From Clostridium sp. DSM 17811 (GTDB lineage Bacteria > Bacillota > Clostridia > Clostridiales > Clostridiaceae): a DNA stretch of 64,000 nucleotides. The stretch spans positions 1 through 64,000 of the forward strand of contig NZ_JAHLDU010000011.1 in the NCBI RefSeq assembly GCF_018861905.1. Reading direction: 5' to 3'. Below are positions 52,309-61,898 of the stretch, piece after piece. Numbering within the stretch: the stretch's first letter is position 1; every line of letters starts with the position of its first letter. The notes under the pieces were generated by a model that saw only the letters and a program-made list of their open reading frames with translations, searched no databases and had not been told where the DNA came from. The position numbers and the translations under genes are program-made.

Positions 52309-53187
52309 ATGGAATTTTTACAGCAGATTATTAATGGCTTATCATTAGGTTTTGTGTATGCATTAATTGCAATTGGTTATACAATGGTATATGGAATTAT
52401 TGGACTTATAAATTTTGCTCATGGTGATGTTTTTATGGTTGGAGGATATTTTGGATTTTTCGCTGCAACTATGCTACATTTAAGTTTTATACCTACATTA
52501 TTAATAGCAATGGGTGGAGCGGCATTAACAGGCGTAATTGTTGAAAAGATAGCATATAAGCCTTTAAGAAATTCGCCGAAGTTATCTATATTAATAACAG
52601 CTATTGCAATGTCAGTACTACTTGAGAATTTAGTGAGACTCAAGATGACTACTGATCCACAAACGTATCCAGAGACTCTTTTGCCTTCAAAGGTAATACA
52701 TTTCCTTGGCTTAAGCATTGATAATCGTCAACTTATAATTATAGGAATGTCAATTTTGCTTGTAATAATACTTCAATTTATAGTTTTCAAAACTAAAACA
52801 GGTAAAGCAATGAGGGCGACTTCTTTTGATAAGGATGCGGCGGCGCTTATGGGTATTAATGTGGATTCTGTTATATCTATAACATTTGCAATTGGTTCAG
52901 CACTTGCAGGAGCTGCAGGTGTACTATTTGGAATTTTGTATTCAAGTATAGATCCATATATGGGTATAATGCCGGGGCTAAAAGCTTTCGTTGCAGCAGT
53001 TCTCGGTGGAATTGGTATAATCCCAGGTGCTCTATGGGGTGGACTAATAATGGGACTAGTTGAAACATTTAGTAAAGTATATATATCATCTAGTTACTCA
53101 GATGCGATTGCATTTTCAATCCTTATTATTATTTTAATTGTTAAGCCTTCTGGACTTCTTGGTAAGAAAACCAGAGAGAAAGTGTAG
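52309..53187 (+). CDS. livH: Branched-chain amino acid ABC permease LivH
   Basis: A 292-residue permease with about eight helices. GLSLGFVYALIAIGYTMVYG (about 10-29), INFAHGDVFMVGGYFGFF and the ATPase-docking RATSFDKDAAALMGINVDS (about 171-189) identify LivH. It forms a heterodimer with LivM. RBS TGGGGGAAA. It is 99 bases after livJ, a gap with an unstructured appearance apart from a weak repeat of AGACATAC. Confidence 0.95.
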   Translation: MEFLQQIINGLSLGFVYALIAIGYTMVYGIIGLINFAHGDVFMVGGYFGFFAATMLHLSFIPTLLIAMGGAALTGVIVEKIAYKPLRNSPKLSILITAIAMSVLLENLVRLKMTTDPQTYPETLLPSKVIHFLGLSIDNRQLIIIGMSILLVIILQFIVFKTKTGKAMRATSFDKDAAALMGINVDSVISITFAIGSALAGAAGVLFGILYSSIDPYMGIMPGLKAFVAAVLGGIGIIPGALWGGLIMGLVETFSKVYISSSYSDAIAFSILIIILIVKPSGLLGKKTREKV

Positions 53188-53196
53188 GTGATAAAA

Positions 53197-54162
53197 ATGA
53201 AAAAAGAATTTAGAAATACTATTATCTTACTAGTTATTGGAGTTATCTTGTTTTTTATATTATCGTTTCTAATGGATACTGAAATATTAAATAGATATTA
53301 TGGAAGAATAGTAATATTAATTTGTATTAATGTTATTCTTGCAGTAAGTTTAAATCTTATCATAGGAATTACAGGACAGTTAACACTAGGACATGCAGGT
53401 TTTATGTCTATAGGGGCATACGCAGCAGCAATGGCTACAATTCAATTAAATATGCCGTTTCCTATAGCGCTTCTTCTTGGTGGAATAGTTGCTGGGTTAA
53501 TTGGATATCTTATTGGTCTTCCTACTTTAAGTTTAAAAGGTGATTATCTTGCTATAACTACTTTAGGTTTTGGAGAAATAATAAGAGTTGTTATCACAAA
53601 TATGGATAAGCTTGGAGGTGGGCGTGGACTTTCAGGAATACCTCCTAAAACTACTTTTGCTTGGGTATTTTTTATAATGGTCTTTACCATTTTAATAATT
53701 TACAATATAGCACGTTCTTCGCAAGGTAGGGCTATGATGTCAGTTCGCGAAGATGAAATAGCCGCAGAAGCTATGGGTATTAACACTACAAAGTATAAGA
53801 TTATGGCTTTTGTTATTGGATCCTTCTTCGCAGGTATTGCAGGTGGACTATTTTCACATTATCTAATGTATATTAAACCAGAACAATTTGGTTTCTTAAA
53901 ATCAGTAGATTTAGTTACTTACGTAGTTATGGGTGGAATGGGAAGTTTAACAGGTAGTGTATTATCAACAGGGATACTAACAGTTCTTCCAGAGGGGCTA
54001 AGATTCCTAAACGATTATAGGATGATTATTTATCCACTAGCACTTATAATTATTATGAGATTTAGACCACAAGGTCTAATGGGTACAAAAGAATTATCTA
54101 TGAAAATATTTGATAAATTTTCAAAAGGAAGTGATAAAGATGCAGCTTTTAAAGGTAAATGA
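53197..54162 (+). CDS. livM: Branched-chain amino acid ABC permease LivM
   Basis: A 321-residue permease. SLNLIIGITGQLTLGHAGFM (about 49-68), the ATPase-docking VREDEIAAEAMGINTTKYK (about 182-200) and FRPQGLMG near the end are LivM signatures. ATG 53197 is preferred over the in-frame GTG 9 bases upstream because TAGGTG lies at the right distance. Its end overlaps livG by 23 bases. Confidence 0.94.
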   Translation: MKKEFRNTIILLVIGVILFFILSFLMDTEILNRYYGRIVILICINVILAVSLNLIIGITGQLTLGHAGFMSIGAYAAAMATIQLNMPFPIALLLGGIVAGLIGYLIGLPTLSLKGDYLAITTLGFGEIIRVVITNMDKLGGGRGLSGIPPKTTFAWVFFIMVFTILIIYNIARSSQGRAMMSVREDEIAAEAMGINTTKYKIMAFVIGSFFAGIAGGLFSHYLMYIKPEQFGFLKSVDLVTYVVMGGMGSLTGSVLSTGILTVLPEGLRFLNDYRMIIYPLALIIIMRFRPQGLMGTKELSMKIFDKFSKGSDKDAAFKGK

Positions 54163-54913
54163 TCTTACGATTAAGTTTGGTGGGCTAACAGCTGTTTCTG
54201 ATTTCGCACTTAACCTTTCTGACCATGATCTTGTAGGTTTGATTGGACCTAATGGAGCGGGAAAAACTACAATTTTCAATATGTTAACAGGTGTTTATGC
54301 CCCAACATCTGGAACTATTGAATTTAATGGAGAATTTATACAAGGTATAAAACCGTATGATATTACTAAAAAAAGAATTGCTAGAACTTTTCAAAATATA
54401 AGACTATTTAAAGATTTAACGGTTCTTGATAATGTGAAGATATCATTTAATTATAATGTTAAATATAATTTATTTCATTCAATATTAAGGCTTCCAAAGT
54501 TTAAAAAGGAAGAGGCTGAAATTGAAGAGAAAGCACTTGAAATTCTTAAGGTTTTCAATCTTGATGGTAAAAGAAATGAGCTTGCATGTAATCTTCCCTA
54601 TGGAGAGCAAAGAAGACTTGAAATAGCGAGAGCTCTTGCTGCAGAACCTAAATTATTGTTACTCGATGAACCGGCAGCTGGTATGAACCCACAAGAAACT
54701 CATGAACTAATGGGGCTCATAAATTGGGTAAGAGATGAATTTAAAATAGCTATATTATTAATTGAGCATGATATGAAACTGGTTATGGGAGTTTGTGAAC
54801 GAATAATAGTTGTAGATTACGGTAAGGTAATTGCCGAGGGGACGCCCGATGAAATAAAGAACAACCCTAAGGTAATTGAGGCATACCTTGGAGAGGAGGT
54901 AACTGATGCTTAA
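54140..54913 (+). CDS. livG: Branched-chain amino acid ABC ATPase LivG
   Basis: A 257-residue ABC ATPase. Walker A GPNGAGKTT (about 38-46), the LivG-typical long insert after Q-loop (ARTFQNIRLFKDLTVLDNV), signature LPYGEQRRLEIARAL, Walker B LLLLDEPAAGMNP and a switch His in LLIEHDMKLVM. ATG 54140 follows GGAAGTG within the livM 3' end; an earlier in-frame ATG at 54110 lies deep in livM and is less likely. It pairs with LivF. Confidence 0.94.
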   Translation: MQLLKVNDLTIKFGGLTAVSDFALNLSDHDLVGLIGPNGAGKTTIFNMLTGVYAPTSGTIEFNGEFIQGIKPYDITKKRIARTFQNIRLFKDLTVLDNVKISFNYNVKYNLFHSILRLPKFKKEEAEIEEKALEILKVFNLDGKRNELACNLPYGEQRRLEIARALAAEPKLLLLDEPAAGMNPQETHELMGLINWVRDEFKIAILLIEHDMKLVMGVCERIIVVDYGKVIAEGTPDEIKNNPKVIEAYLGEEVTDA

Positions 54914-55610
54914 AATTGATGGGTTAAATGTAAATTATGGCGCAATACATGCATTACATGATATTAGCATACACGTGAAAACAGGAGAAATAGTTACACT
55001 TATAGGTGCTAATGGAGCTGGAAAAACCTCAATATTAAGAGCTATTTCAGGGCTTATTCCTATAAAATCAGGAAGCGTTTTATTTGAAGGCAAACCAATT
55101 CATACCACTGCTGCTTATAAACTTTCAAAGCTAGGTATTGCACATGTACCTGAGGGAAGAAGAATATTTGCAAATATGTCAGTTATGGAAAATCTTGAAC
55201 TTGGAGCTTATATTAGAAAAGATAAAAGAGATATAGCAAAAGATTATGAGATGGTTTTTGACAAATTTCCAAGGCTTAAAGAAAGAATAAAACAAATGGC
55301 TGGAACATTAAGTGGTGGAGAACAGCAAATGCTAGCTATGGGAAGAGCCCTCATGGTAAGACCAAGAATATTATTATTAGATGAGCCATCTATGGGACTC
55401 GCACCACTGGTCGTAAGAAATATATTCTCTATAATAGAAGAAATAAACAAGTCAGGAACTACGGTTTTGCTTGTAGAACAAAATGCTCATATGGCACTAT
55501 CGATTGCACATAAAGCATATGTTTTAGAAACTGGAAAAATAGTTTTAGAAGGTAGCGCGAAAGAATTATTAACTAATGATTCTGTAAGAAGTGCATATCT
55601 CGGCGAGTAA
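54906..55610 (+). CDS. livF: Branched-chain amino acid ABC ATPase LivF
   Basis: A 234-residue ABC ATPase. Walker A GANGAGKTS (about 34-42), LPEGRRIFANMSVMENLELG-type region (here HVPEGRRIFANMSVMENL), signature LSGGEQQMLAMGRAL, Walker B LLLDEPSMGLAP and LLVEQNAHMALSIA. GAGGAGGT precedes the ATG, and the start overlaps the livG stop by 8 bases. It completes the livJHMGF transporter, which imports Leu, Ile and Val, or a related amino acid. Confidence 0.95.
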   Translation: MLKIDGLNVNYGAIHALHDISIHVKTGEIVTLIGANGAGKTSILRAISGLIPIKSGSVLFEGKPIHTTAAYKLSKLGIAHVPEGRRIFANMSVMENLELGAYIRKDKRDIAKDYEMVFDKFPRLKERIKQMAGTLSGGEQQMLAMGRALMVRPRILLLDEPSMGLAPLVVRNIFSIIEEINKSGTTVLLVEQNAHMALSIAHKAYVLETGKIVLEGSAKELLTNDSVRSAYLGE

Positions 55611-55644
55611 GATTCTTTATACTAAGACGTTTATATTATGGTTA

Positions 55645-55677
55645 TTCACTCACTCCTATTTTGGAGTGAGTTTTTGT
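55645..55677 (+). terminator. Terminator of the liv operon
   Basis: ACTCACTCC pairs with GGAGTGAGT around TATTTT, followed by TTTTGTT. Confidence 0.82.
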
Positions 55678-55821
55678 TCGCCTAAGAATAAAAAGATGTT
55701 AAGAATATGTTTGAATATAGGAAGCATTCAAGTTATAATATAGTATGTAAACAAGCTATATTATATTATAGATGATATTTTGTTTGTTTTGTAGACTTAT
55801 ATTAATATTTGGAGGTAACAA

Positions 55822-57393
55822 ATGCGTTGCGACAGCTGTAATAATGAATTTAGTAATATTAATGGATTAAAATTTTGTCCATATTGTGGAGAGAAAATAG
55901 AAGAAAAAATAGAAATGCAAGGTGAAACGATTCCTAATAATGGGAATGAAGAAAATAAAGCTAAACCAACCTTAAATGAGAAAAAAGAGCAAGATACCTC
56001 AGCAATGCCTGTAATATCAAATAGAGATATAAGAAAGTATAAAAGGGATAAAATCTTTGCTTGGGTTAAGAAAACATTTGTACATAAGAAAGTAATTATA
56101 CCTATGATAGCAATTATTTCTGTAATTATAGCATTAGTATTTGCATACTCATTTTTTAATGTTAGACCTGTTGATGATGTCAGAATAAAGGAAGACCTGA
56201 TAGGAACAGCTGTAACACTTCCGAAGGGGACAGTAATAAAAATAAATAAAGATAACATGAAAAGTTTCATTATAAGTAATCGGAATACGCAGAAGAGTAA
56301 AATTGAGATAAAATTAGCATTAACTCTAAATAATGATGCTCTTGAGGCAAAGGTTTTGTTATCAGTAGTTTATCTTAAAGAAGGTAAAAACGAATGGAAA
56401 ACTAATGGAAAACCAGTACTTCTTAATATTACTTCAGTAAAACCAACGGTGGGAATAAATGACAAAATATTTTTAGCCAAATTAAAAGGATTAAAAATGA
56501 CTATTGGGAATACACAGGAAGCATTAAATGGACAAAATGTTAAAAATCTTGGTATAACATTAAGGACACCAGATTTTCAAAATGGAAAAGAAGAAATTTT
56601 AGTGGAAACGACTATAGATAGTGGACTTCTTAGGGCCTCAGGGAAAATAAAGTGTAGTCTTGTTTTTGAGAATGAAACATGGAGTATTAATTCTATAGAA
56701 GCAAATAGTTCTGATGATTTTAAGTTAACACTATCGTCAGATTTTTCAGATGAAAAAGTTATTCAAATTATAAAAAAGCAAGGACTTGCGGAAACGGTAT
56801 CCTATTCTGATTTTTTCGGAGGCAAAGGATTTACTGTAAAGGATGGTTTTACTAAGAACATTAATATATCAGGAAAAACGTTTAATGAAAAAAAAGGAAC
56901 ACTAAATCTTATTGCTAAGAGGGAAAATATATCAGGTGAAATAAAGTCAGTATTATCAACTAATTATACTTTCTCGATATCTTTAAGTGATATAGCTTTA
57001 TTAAATGGATCAGAAACTACAGTTGATAGTGCAGTGATAAGCAATATTCCTGAGTCGTTAATTATACCTTCTATTACTAATGGTGAAATTGAAGGAAGTA
57101 ATCTACTTTTCTGGTGGTCTAATAACCACAAAGTAACAGGGGAAGAAGCGAAGACTTTTAAAACTGATAAGACGTTATCTACAAAAGGTTTAAAAAATAT
57201 AAAATATGTTTATGGAAATATTACGTATAAAGATGATAAAAATAATAAAAGTAAAGATAGGAGCGTTTCTATTGTAGCAGTTTATTTTTTAGTTTATGAT
57301 GATTCTAGTGGATACAATTGGAAATTAAACAAACTAATTAGTGAAGACTCACCTAATTACAAAACATATATTAATTTAAAAGATGGTTTATAA
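55822..57393 (+). CDS. Zinc-ribbon membrane protein with large outer domain
   Basis: A 523-residue protein of unknown function. The N-terminus is a zinc ribbon (CDSCNNEF...FCPYCGEK, Cys3/Cys6/Cys19/Cys22), then a polar linker, a basic stretch and one transmembrane helix (about 90-110). The remaining 400 residues should lie outside the cell and look beta-rich. Zinc-ribbon-plus-TM proteins of this layout are common in Firmicutes, often near envelope functions. RBS TTGGAGGT. It is monocistronic with a terminator. Confidence 0.75.
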   Translation: MRCDSCNNEFSNINGLKFCPYCGEKIEEKIEMQGETIPNNGNEENKAKPTLNEKKEQDTSAMPVISNRDIRKYKRDKIFAWVKKTFVHKKVIIPMIAIISVIIALVFAYSFFNVRPVDDVRIKEDLIGTAVTLPKGTVIKINKDNMKSFIISNRNTQKSKIEIKLALTLNNDALEAKVLLSVVYLKEGKNEWKTNGKPVLLNITSVKPTVGINDKIFLAKLKGLKMTIGNTQEALNGQNVKNLGITLRTPDFQNGKEEILVETTIDSGLLRASGKIKCSLVFENETWSINSIEANSSDDFKLTLSSDFSDEKVIQIIKKQGLAETVSYSDFFGGKGFTVKDGFTKNINISGKTFNEKKGTLNLIAKRENISGEIKSVLSTNYTFSISLSDIALLNGSETTVDSAVISNIPESLIIPSITNGEIEGSNLLFWWSNNHKVTGEEAKTFKTDKTLSTKGLKNIKYVYGNITYKDDKNNKSKDRSVSIVAVYFLVYDDSSGYNWKLNKLISEDSPNYKTYINLKDGL

Positions 57394-57398
57394 TAACA

Positions 57399-57436
57399 AA
57401 ATTAGCCTAAAGCAAATGCTTTAGGCTAATTTTACT
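57399..57436 (+). terminator. Terminator after the zinc-ribbon gene
   Basis: AAAATTAGCCTAAAGCA pairs with TGCTTTAGGCTAATTTT. Confidence 0.9.
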
Positions 57437-57462
57437 TGTGCGCCCATCATGGGCGAAATCAC

Positions 57463-57918
57463 TTATTTTTTAAATAGTTTCAAATAATCTTCATAACCGA
57501 CCTCCTTAAGTTTGTGAACTGGTATAAATTTTAATGATGCACTATTTATGCAATATCTTAATCCGCCGTCAGCACGAGGGCCATCATCGAAAACATGACC
57601 TAGATGGCTGTCACCATAATAACTTCTTACTTCTGTCCTCATCATTCCAAGGGTTATATCTTTCTTTTCTTTAACATTCTTATTATCAAGAGGTTTAGTA
57701 AAACTAGGCCATCCACAGCCTGAGTCAAATTTATCAAGAGATGTAAATAATGCTTCGCCGCTATTAATATCTACATATATTCCTTCTTCTTTGTTATTCC
57801 AAAATTCATTGTCAAAAGATCTTTCAGTTGCATTTTCCTGCGTTACTTCAAACTGAATTTTTGTTAGTTCTTTTTTTAACTGTTCTTTACTTTTTTTAGT
57901 GTATATTTTTTTATCCAT
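57463..57918 (-). CDS. msrB: Peptide-methionine (R)-S-oxide reductase
   Basis: A 151-residue MsrB that reduces methionine-R-sulfoxide in proteins. [10 protein letters not shown] (about 68-77) and [10 protein letters not shown] (about 105-114) shape the pocket, and the catalytic Cys lies in [14 protein letters not shown] (about 118-131). The two zinc CxxC motifs of some MsrBs are absent, as in many Firmicute forms. Monocistronic; RBS AAGGAGGTT. A perfect 14-bp palindrome, TTAGTATATACTAA, lies about 100 bases upstream (58015-58028) and might be an operator. Confidence 0.95.
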   Translation of the reverse strand: MDKKIYTKKSKEQLKKELTKIQFEVTQENATERSFDNEFWNNKEEGIYVDINSGEALFTSLDKFDSGCGWPSFTKPLDNKNVKEKKDITLGMMRTEVRSYYGDSHLGHVFDDGPRADGGLRYCINSASLKFIPVHKLKEVGYEDYLKLFKK

Positions 57919-58014
57919 AAAAATAACCTCCTTAAAATATTTATATTATTTTTCCTAAATGATTTTAGAGATATATAAAGCTTAACCATTTTACCGTATT
58001 TAAGCAAGTTATAG

Positions 58015-58028
58015 TTAGTATATACTAA
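58015..58028. promoter_or_regulatory. 14-bp perfect palindrome between msrB and lrp
   Basis: TTAGTATATACTAA is a perfect palindrome in the divergent region between msrB and the Lrp gene. It could be an operator for either; nothing else in the 280-base interval is clear. Confidence 0.35.
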
Positions 58029-58199
58029 TAAGCACCTAATTTTTTTAGGTTGATTAATTTCAGTAAACGTAATCAATTAAAAAAATAAGGCTTAAGCGTA
58101 TATTTAGTTAAATAACTATCTAAATATAGATGATGCGTTTAATTTATTAAATCGTATGATATAATATACCTAATAATATTATTTGAGAGGTGATTTTGT

Positions 58200-58658
58200 A
58201 TGGACAATATCGATATTAGAATACTTAAACTTTTGCAACAAAATTCCAGAGTTACCGCTTCTGAAATAAGTACTCGAATTAATTTATCCGTACCTGCAGT
58301 AGGCGATAGATTAAAAAAACTTGATAATGCTGGCATTATTGAAAAATATACTATAATATTAAGTGCTAAAAAGTTCAATAAGGATCTTATGATAATAATG
58401 TTTGTATCACTTGAATCACCTAAATTTACAGATCTATTTATTAATACGATTCAAGTAGACGATGAAATCGTAGAATGCCACTACTTAGCTGGAGATTACG
58501 ACTATGTTTTGAAAATTATTACAGGAAGCACAGAAAGTTTAGAAAAAATTTTGAATAAAATAAAAAACATACCAGGTGTTCAAAAAACTAAGACTACAGT
58601 TTCTCTATCTACAATAAAGAATAATTATTCTATTATACCAAGTGAGATTATTAACTAG
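58200..58658 (+). CDS. Lrp/AsnC-family regulator upstream of aspartase
   Basis: A 152-residue regulator. Helix-turn-helix: IDIRILKLLQQNSRVTASEI with recognition helix NLSVPAVGDRLKKLDNAGII; RAM domain about 65-145 with the YLAGDYDYVLKI landmark. It lies 22 bases before aspA with no promoter between, so it is probably co-transcribed with, and controls, aspartate degradation. It differs clearly from the other Lrp protein near 25 kb. RBS AGAGGTGATT. Confidence 0.93.
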   Translation: MDNIDIRILKLLQQNSRVTASEISTRINLSVPAVGDRLKKLDNAGIIEKYTIILSAKKFNKDLMIIMFVSLESPKFTDLFINTIQVDDEIVECHYLAGDYDYVLKIITGSTESLEKILNKIKNIPGVQKTKTTVSLSTIKNNYSIIPSEIIN

Positions 58659-58680
58659 ATTATAAAGGGAGGTTACTAAA

Positions 58681-60093
58681 ATGAATTTTAGATTAGAAAG
58701 CGATTCAATTGGATCAAAACAAGTACCAATGGAGGCATATTATGGGGTACAGACTTTAAGGGCTGCTGAAAATTTTAAAATAACAGGACTAGGAATGTCT
58801 ATGGAATTTATAAAAAGTCTTGCAGAAATAAAAAAGGCAGCAGCAATAACTAATAATGAAGCCGGGCTTTTAGAAAAAAAGATTGAAGAAGCTATTGTAA
58901 AAGCCTGTGATGAAATAATAGATGGTAAATTACAAGATCAATTCATAGTAGATCCTATTCAAGGTGGAGCGGGTACAAGCATGAATATGAATGCTAATGA
59001 AGTAATTGCAAACAGAGCTATAGAAATACTGGGAGGGAAAAAGGGAGATTATAGTATAGTTCATCCTAACGACCATATAAATTATGGACAATCTACAAAT
59101 GATGTTATTCCTACAGCAGGTAAAATGACTGCCTTAAAACTTATTCCAAAGGCAATAGTTGAACTTTCTAAACTTTACGATGCTTTTAACGAAAAATCAA
59201 AAGAGTTCGATGATGTTATAAAAATGGGAAGAACTCAGATGCAAGATGCAGTTCCAATTAGGTTAGGACAAGAATTTAAAGCTTACAGTTCAGTGATAAG
59301 GAGAGATATCTCAAGACTTGAAAAAGCTAAAGAAGAATTAAAAGTTGTAAATATGGGTGGTACTGCAATCGGAACAGGTATGAATGCTGATATACAATAT
59401 TTTAATAAGATAGTACCAAACATTTCAAAAATATCAAACATTGAATTAAAACAATCATCAGATTTAGTAGATGCAACTCAAAATTTAGATGGTTTTGTAG
59501 TAGTATCTGGTGTCATTAAAGCTTGCGCAGTTAACTTATCAAAAATAGCAAATGATTTAAGGCTTATGTCATCAGGACCAAGAACAGGATTTGGTGAAAT
59601 TAATCTTCCATCAAAACAAAATGGTTCGTCTATGATGCCAGGAAAGGTGAATCCTGTAATACCAGAAGTAATAAGTCAAGTAGCTTTTAATATTATAGGA
59701 AATGATATAACAATAACTATGGCTGCAGAAGCTGGTCAATTGGAATTGAACGCTTTTGAACCAGTTATATTCTATAAATTGTTTCAATCCATAGAGACAT
59801 TAACTAATGGAGTAAATACTTTTGTAGTTAACTGTGTTTCTGGAATAACTGCAAATAGAGAAAGATGTAAAGAATTGGTAGAAAACAGCGTTGGTATTAT
59901 TACAGCAATCTGCCCACATATAGGGTATAAAAAGGCTGCTGAAATCGCAAAAATAGCTTTAAATACTAAACAATCAGTAAGAGAATTAATATTAGAAGAA
60001 GGTCTTTTAGGTGAAAAGGAACTTAATGATATATTAGATATAGAATTAATGACGAAGCCTGGTATATTAGCAAAAGAACTAATGGTAGGTTAA
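58681..60093 (+). CDS. aspA: Aspartate ammonia-lyase
   Basis: A 470-residue aspartase that splits L-aspartate to fumarate and ammonia, of the fumarase/aspartase superfamily. Signatures: NYGQSTNDVIPTAG (about 138-151), GRTQMQDAVPIRLG (about 183-196) and the SS-loop GSSMMPGKVNPVIPE (about 318-332), whose first Ser is the base. RBS AAGGGAGGT. Its pairing with a Lrp-family sensor suggests feed-forward control by amino acids. Fumarate made here would feed anaerobic reduction. Confidence 0.96.
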   Translation: MNFRLESDSIGSKQVPMEAYYGVQTLRAAENFKITGLGMSMEFIKSLAEIKKAAAITNNEAGLLEKKIEEAIVKACDEIIDGKLQDQFIVDPIQGGAGTSMNMNANEVIANRAIEILGGKKGDYSIVHPNDHINYGQSTNDVIPTAGKMTALKLIPKAIVELSKLYDAFNEKSKEFDDVIKMGRTQMQDAVPIRLGQEFKAYSSVIRRDISRLEKAKEELKVVNMGGTAIGTGMNADIQYFNKIVPNISKISNIELKQSSDLVDATQNLDGFVVVSGVIKACAVNLSKIANDLRLMSSGPRTGFGEINLPSKQNGSSMMPGKVNPVIPEVISQVAFNIIGNDITITMAAEAGQLELNAFEPVIFYKLFQSIETLTNGVNTFVVNCVSGITANRERCKELVENSVGIITAICPHIGYKKAAEIAKIALNTKQSVRELILEEGLLGEKELNDILDIELMTKPGILAKELMVG

Positions 60094-60101
60094 AATATGT
60101 G

Positions 60102-60146
60102 ATCCCCATCAAATGGACATGACTATAGAATAGTTGTGTCCATTTA
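60102..60146 (+). repeat. Hairpin repeat element, copy 1
   Basis: The 36 bases from 60102 match 33 of 36 bases at 61737. AAATGGACA (60111-60119) pairs with TGTCCATTT (60137-60145), so the element forms a hairpin just after aspA. It may act as a terminator, though no long T-run follows. Confidence 0.85.
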
Positions 60147-60226
60147 ATGATTTATAGAAAGTTTTTATCGGATAAGAAACTGATGCAGTAACTCCCGCGA
60201 GGCTTGGAGTAAATGAATTATTTGTG

Positions 60227-60255
60227 TTGACAATTTTAAAATAACGTGGTAATAT
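60227..60255 (+). promoter_or_regulatory. Promoter of the amidohydrolase genes
   Basis: TTGACA (60227-60232), 17 bases, TAATAT (60250-60255): a near-consensus promoter, with a leader of about 105 bases. The 80 bases before it are GC-richer (CTCCCGCGAGGCTTGGAG) but I recognise nothing there. Confidence 0.75.
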
Positions 60256-60365
60256 TAGCAAAAGTTAAAACATATATGTTTACTCGGTATAAGCGGCGGC
60301 TATAATGGATTAGATCAAGATAAGTATTAGCTTTTAATAATAATCTTTGAAGGGAGTGTTCATAA

Positions 60366-61712
60366 ATGTTTGATGTTGTTATTAATAATGGTACTTTAGT
60401 TGATCCTGAACTCAAAACGAGTTTCAAAGGAAGTTTAGGTATAAAAGATGGAAAGTTGGCAGAAATAACAACTGGAGAACTAGTTGGAATAAAAAATATA
60501 AATGCATCGGGTTTAATAGTTTCTCCAGGATTCATCGATATTCATGGGCATGTTGATGGCGAAGATTATTGTGGCGAGCTATCCTTGCGTCAAGGTATTA
60601 CGACTACAATAGGAGGCAATTGTGGGTTAAGTCCAATAAATATGAATACTTTTTTTGAGGAACAAGATAGAAAAGGGTTTGTTATTAATCAAGCTGAACT
60701 TGTAGGACATTCTATGAGCTTAAGGAAGGCTGTTGGAATTACAGATGTATATTCGGCAGCTAATAAAGAACAAATTTGTAAAATGCAATATCTTACAGAA
60801 AAAGCATTAGGTGAAGGTGCTTGTGGCTTATCATTAGGACTTGAATATGCGCCAAATAGCTCCCTTGAGGAAATATATGCTGTTTGTATAATAGCTGATA
60901 AGCATAACAGACCTATTACAATTCATACAAGAACATCTTCGGATCATGATTTAAATTCATTAAGAGAAGCTATTGAGATTTCAAGGGTTACAGGAGCAGC
61001 GGTTTTAATATCTCATTTTGTTTATCAATATAATGCAGTTATGGATAAAGCGTTAGAAATAGTAGATAAAGCAATAGAGGATGGATTAAATATAAAAATA
61101 GATAGTGGATTATATAACGATTGGGCTACGTCTATTGGAACTGCAATTTTTTGTGAGAACAATGTGAATCAGGGATTATGTTTAAACAAAATGCTTGTAG
61201 CTTCAGGGAAATATAAAGGTGAAAGATTAAACAAGAAACTATATAAAGAATTAAGAGCTGGTAATCCTTGTGAATGTATTATATATTGTACGGGTTCAAA
61301 TGAAAGTGTATATAAGGCTTTAGATAAAAATTATGCAATGCCATCGTCAGACATTGGGCCTTATAAAAAGGGTGAAGGGCATCCTCAAATTTCAGGTACA
61401 TTCCCAAGATATTTTAGGTGCATGGTTCGTGAACGCAAGGAGATAAGCCTTATAGAAGCGGTGCGCAAGGCAACTTTTCTTCCAGCAGAAACCATGGGAC
61501 TTAAACAAAAGGGACGAATAAAAAAAGGGTCAGATGCTGATATTGTTATTTTTGATATAGATACTATTAAAGATAAATCTGATTTTCCAGATGTGGGGGT
61601 TCCAGATAGAAACCCTGAAGGAATAAAATACGTATTTGTGAATGGAAGGTTAGCTTTAGATGGAGGGATTTTTAAAAATAGTACCGCAGGTAGAACTATT
61701 AGGACTGCATAG
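60366..61712 (+). CDS. N-acyl-D-amino-acid deacylase-family amidohydrolase
   Basis: A 448-residue metal-dependent amidohydrolase of the D-aminoacylase/dihydroorotase-like branch. N-terminal beta domain DVVINNGTLVDPELKT; barrel metal sites GFIDIHGHVDG (about 57-67), ITIHTRTSSDHD (His pair, about 188-199), ISHF (about 220) and the late Asp-containing DSGLYN region; C-terminal GRIKKGSDADIVIFD. The likely reaction is hydrolysis of N-acyl-D-amino acids, but dipeptide or urethane substrates cannot be excluded. RBS AAGGGAGTG. It is flanked by two copies of a hairpin repeat and followed by a second amidohydrolase. Confidence 0.85.
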   Translation: MFDVVINNGTLVDPELKTSFKGSLGIKDGKLAEITTGELVGIKNINASGLIVSPGFIDIHGHVDGEDYCGELSLRQGITTTIGGNCGLSPINMNTFFEEQDRKGFVINQAELVGHSMSLRKAVGITDVYSAANKEQICKMQYLTEKALGEGACGLSLGLEYAPNSSLEEIYAVCIIADKHNRPITIHTRTSSDHDLNSLREAIEISRVTGAAVLISHFVYQYNAVMDKALEIVDKAIEDGLNIKIDSGLYNDWATSIGTAIFCENNVNQGLCLNKMLVASGKYKGERLNKKLYKELRAGNPCECIIYCTGSNESVYKALDKNYAMPSSDIGPYKKGEGHPQISGTFPRYFRCMVRERKEISLIEAVRKATFLPAETMGLKQKGRIKKGSDADIVIFDIDTIKDKSDFPDVGVPDRNPEGIKYVFVNGRLALDGGIFKNSTAGRTIRTA

Positions 61713-61736
61713 CATAAGTCTAAAATAAAGTACATC

Positions 61737-61783
61737 ATCCCCATTAAATGGACATAACTATAAAATAGTTGTAAAATCCATTT
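61737..61783 (+). repeat. Hairpin repeat element, copy 2
   Basis: The 36-base unit matches copy 1 at 60102 (33 of 36). AAATGGA (61746-61752) pairs with TCCATTT (61777-61783); the right arm has drifted by an insertion. It lies 25 bases after the deacylase stop. Confidence 0.85.
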
Positions 61784-61898
61784 GGTGGGTTTATTTTATA
61801 GGGTACGATTCATATACTTTAAAAAAAAGCAAAGAAAGTTCTATTAGTAGGATATAATGATAATACAGAGCTTAAAAAAAATTAAGGGGTATAATATT

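Noticed and set aside
60170-60220. GC-richer stretch CTCCCGCGAGGCTTGGAG as a riboswitch
   Set aside because: It lies upstream of the promoter for the next gene, and no known aptamer core could be matched.
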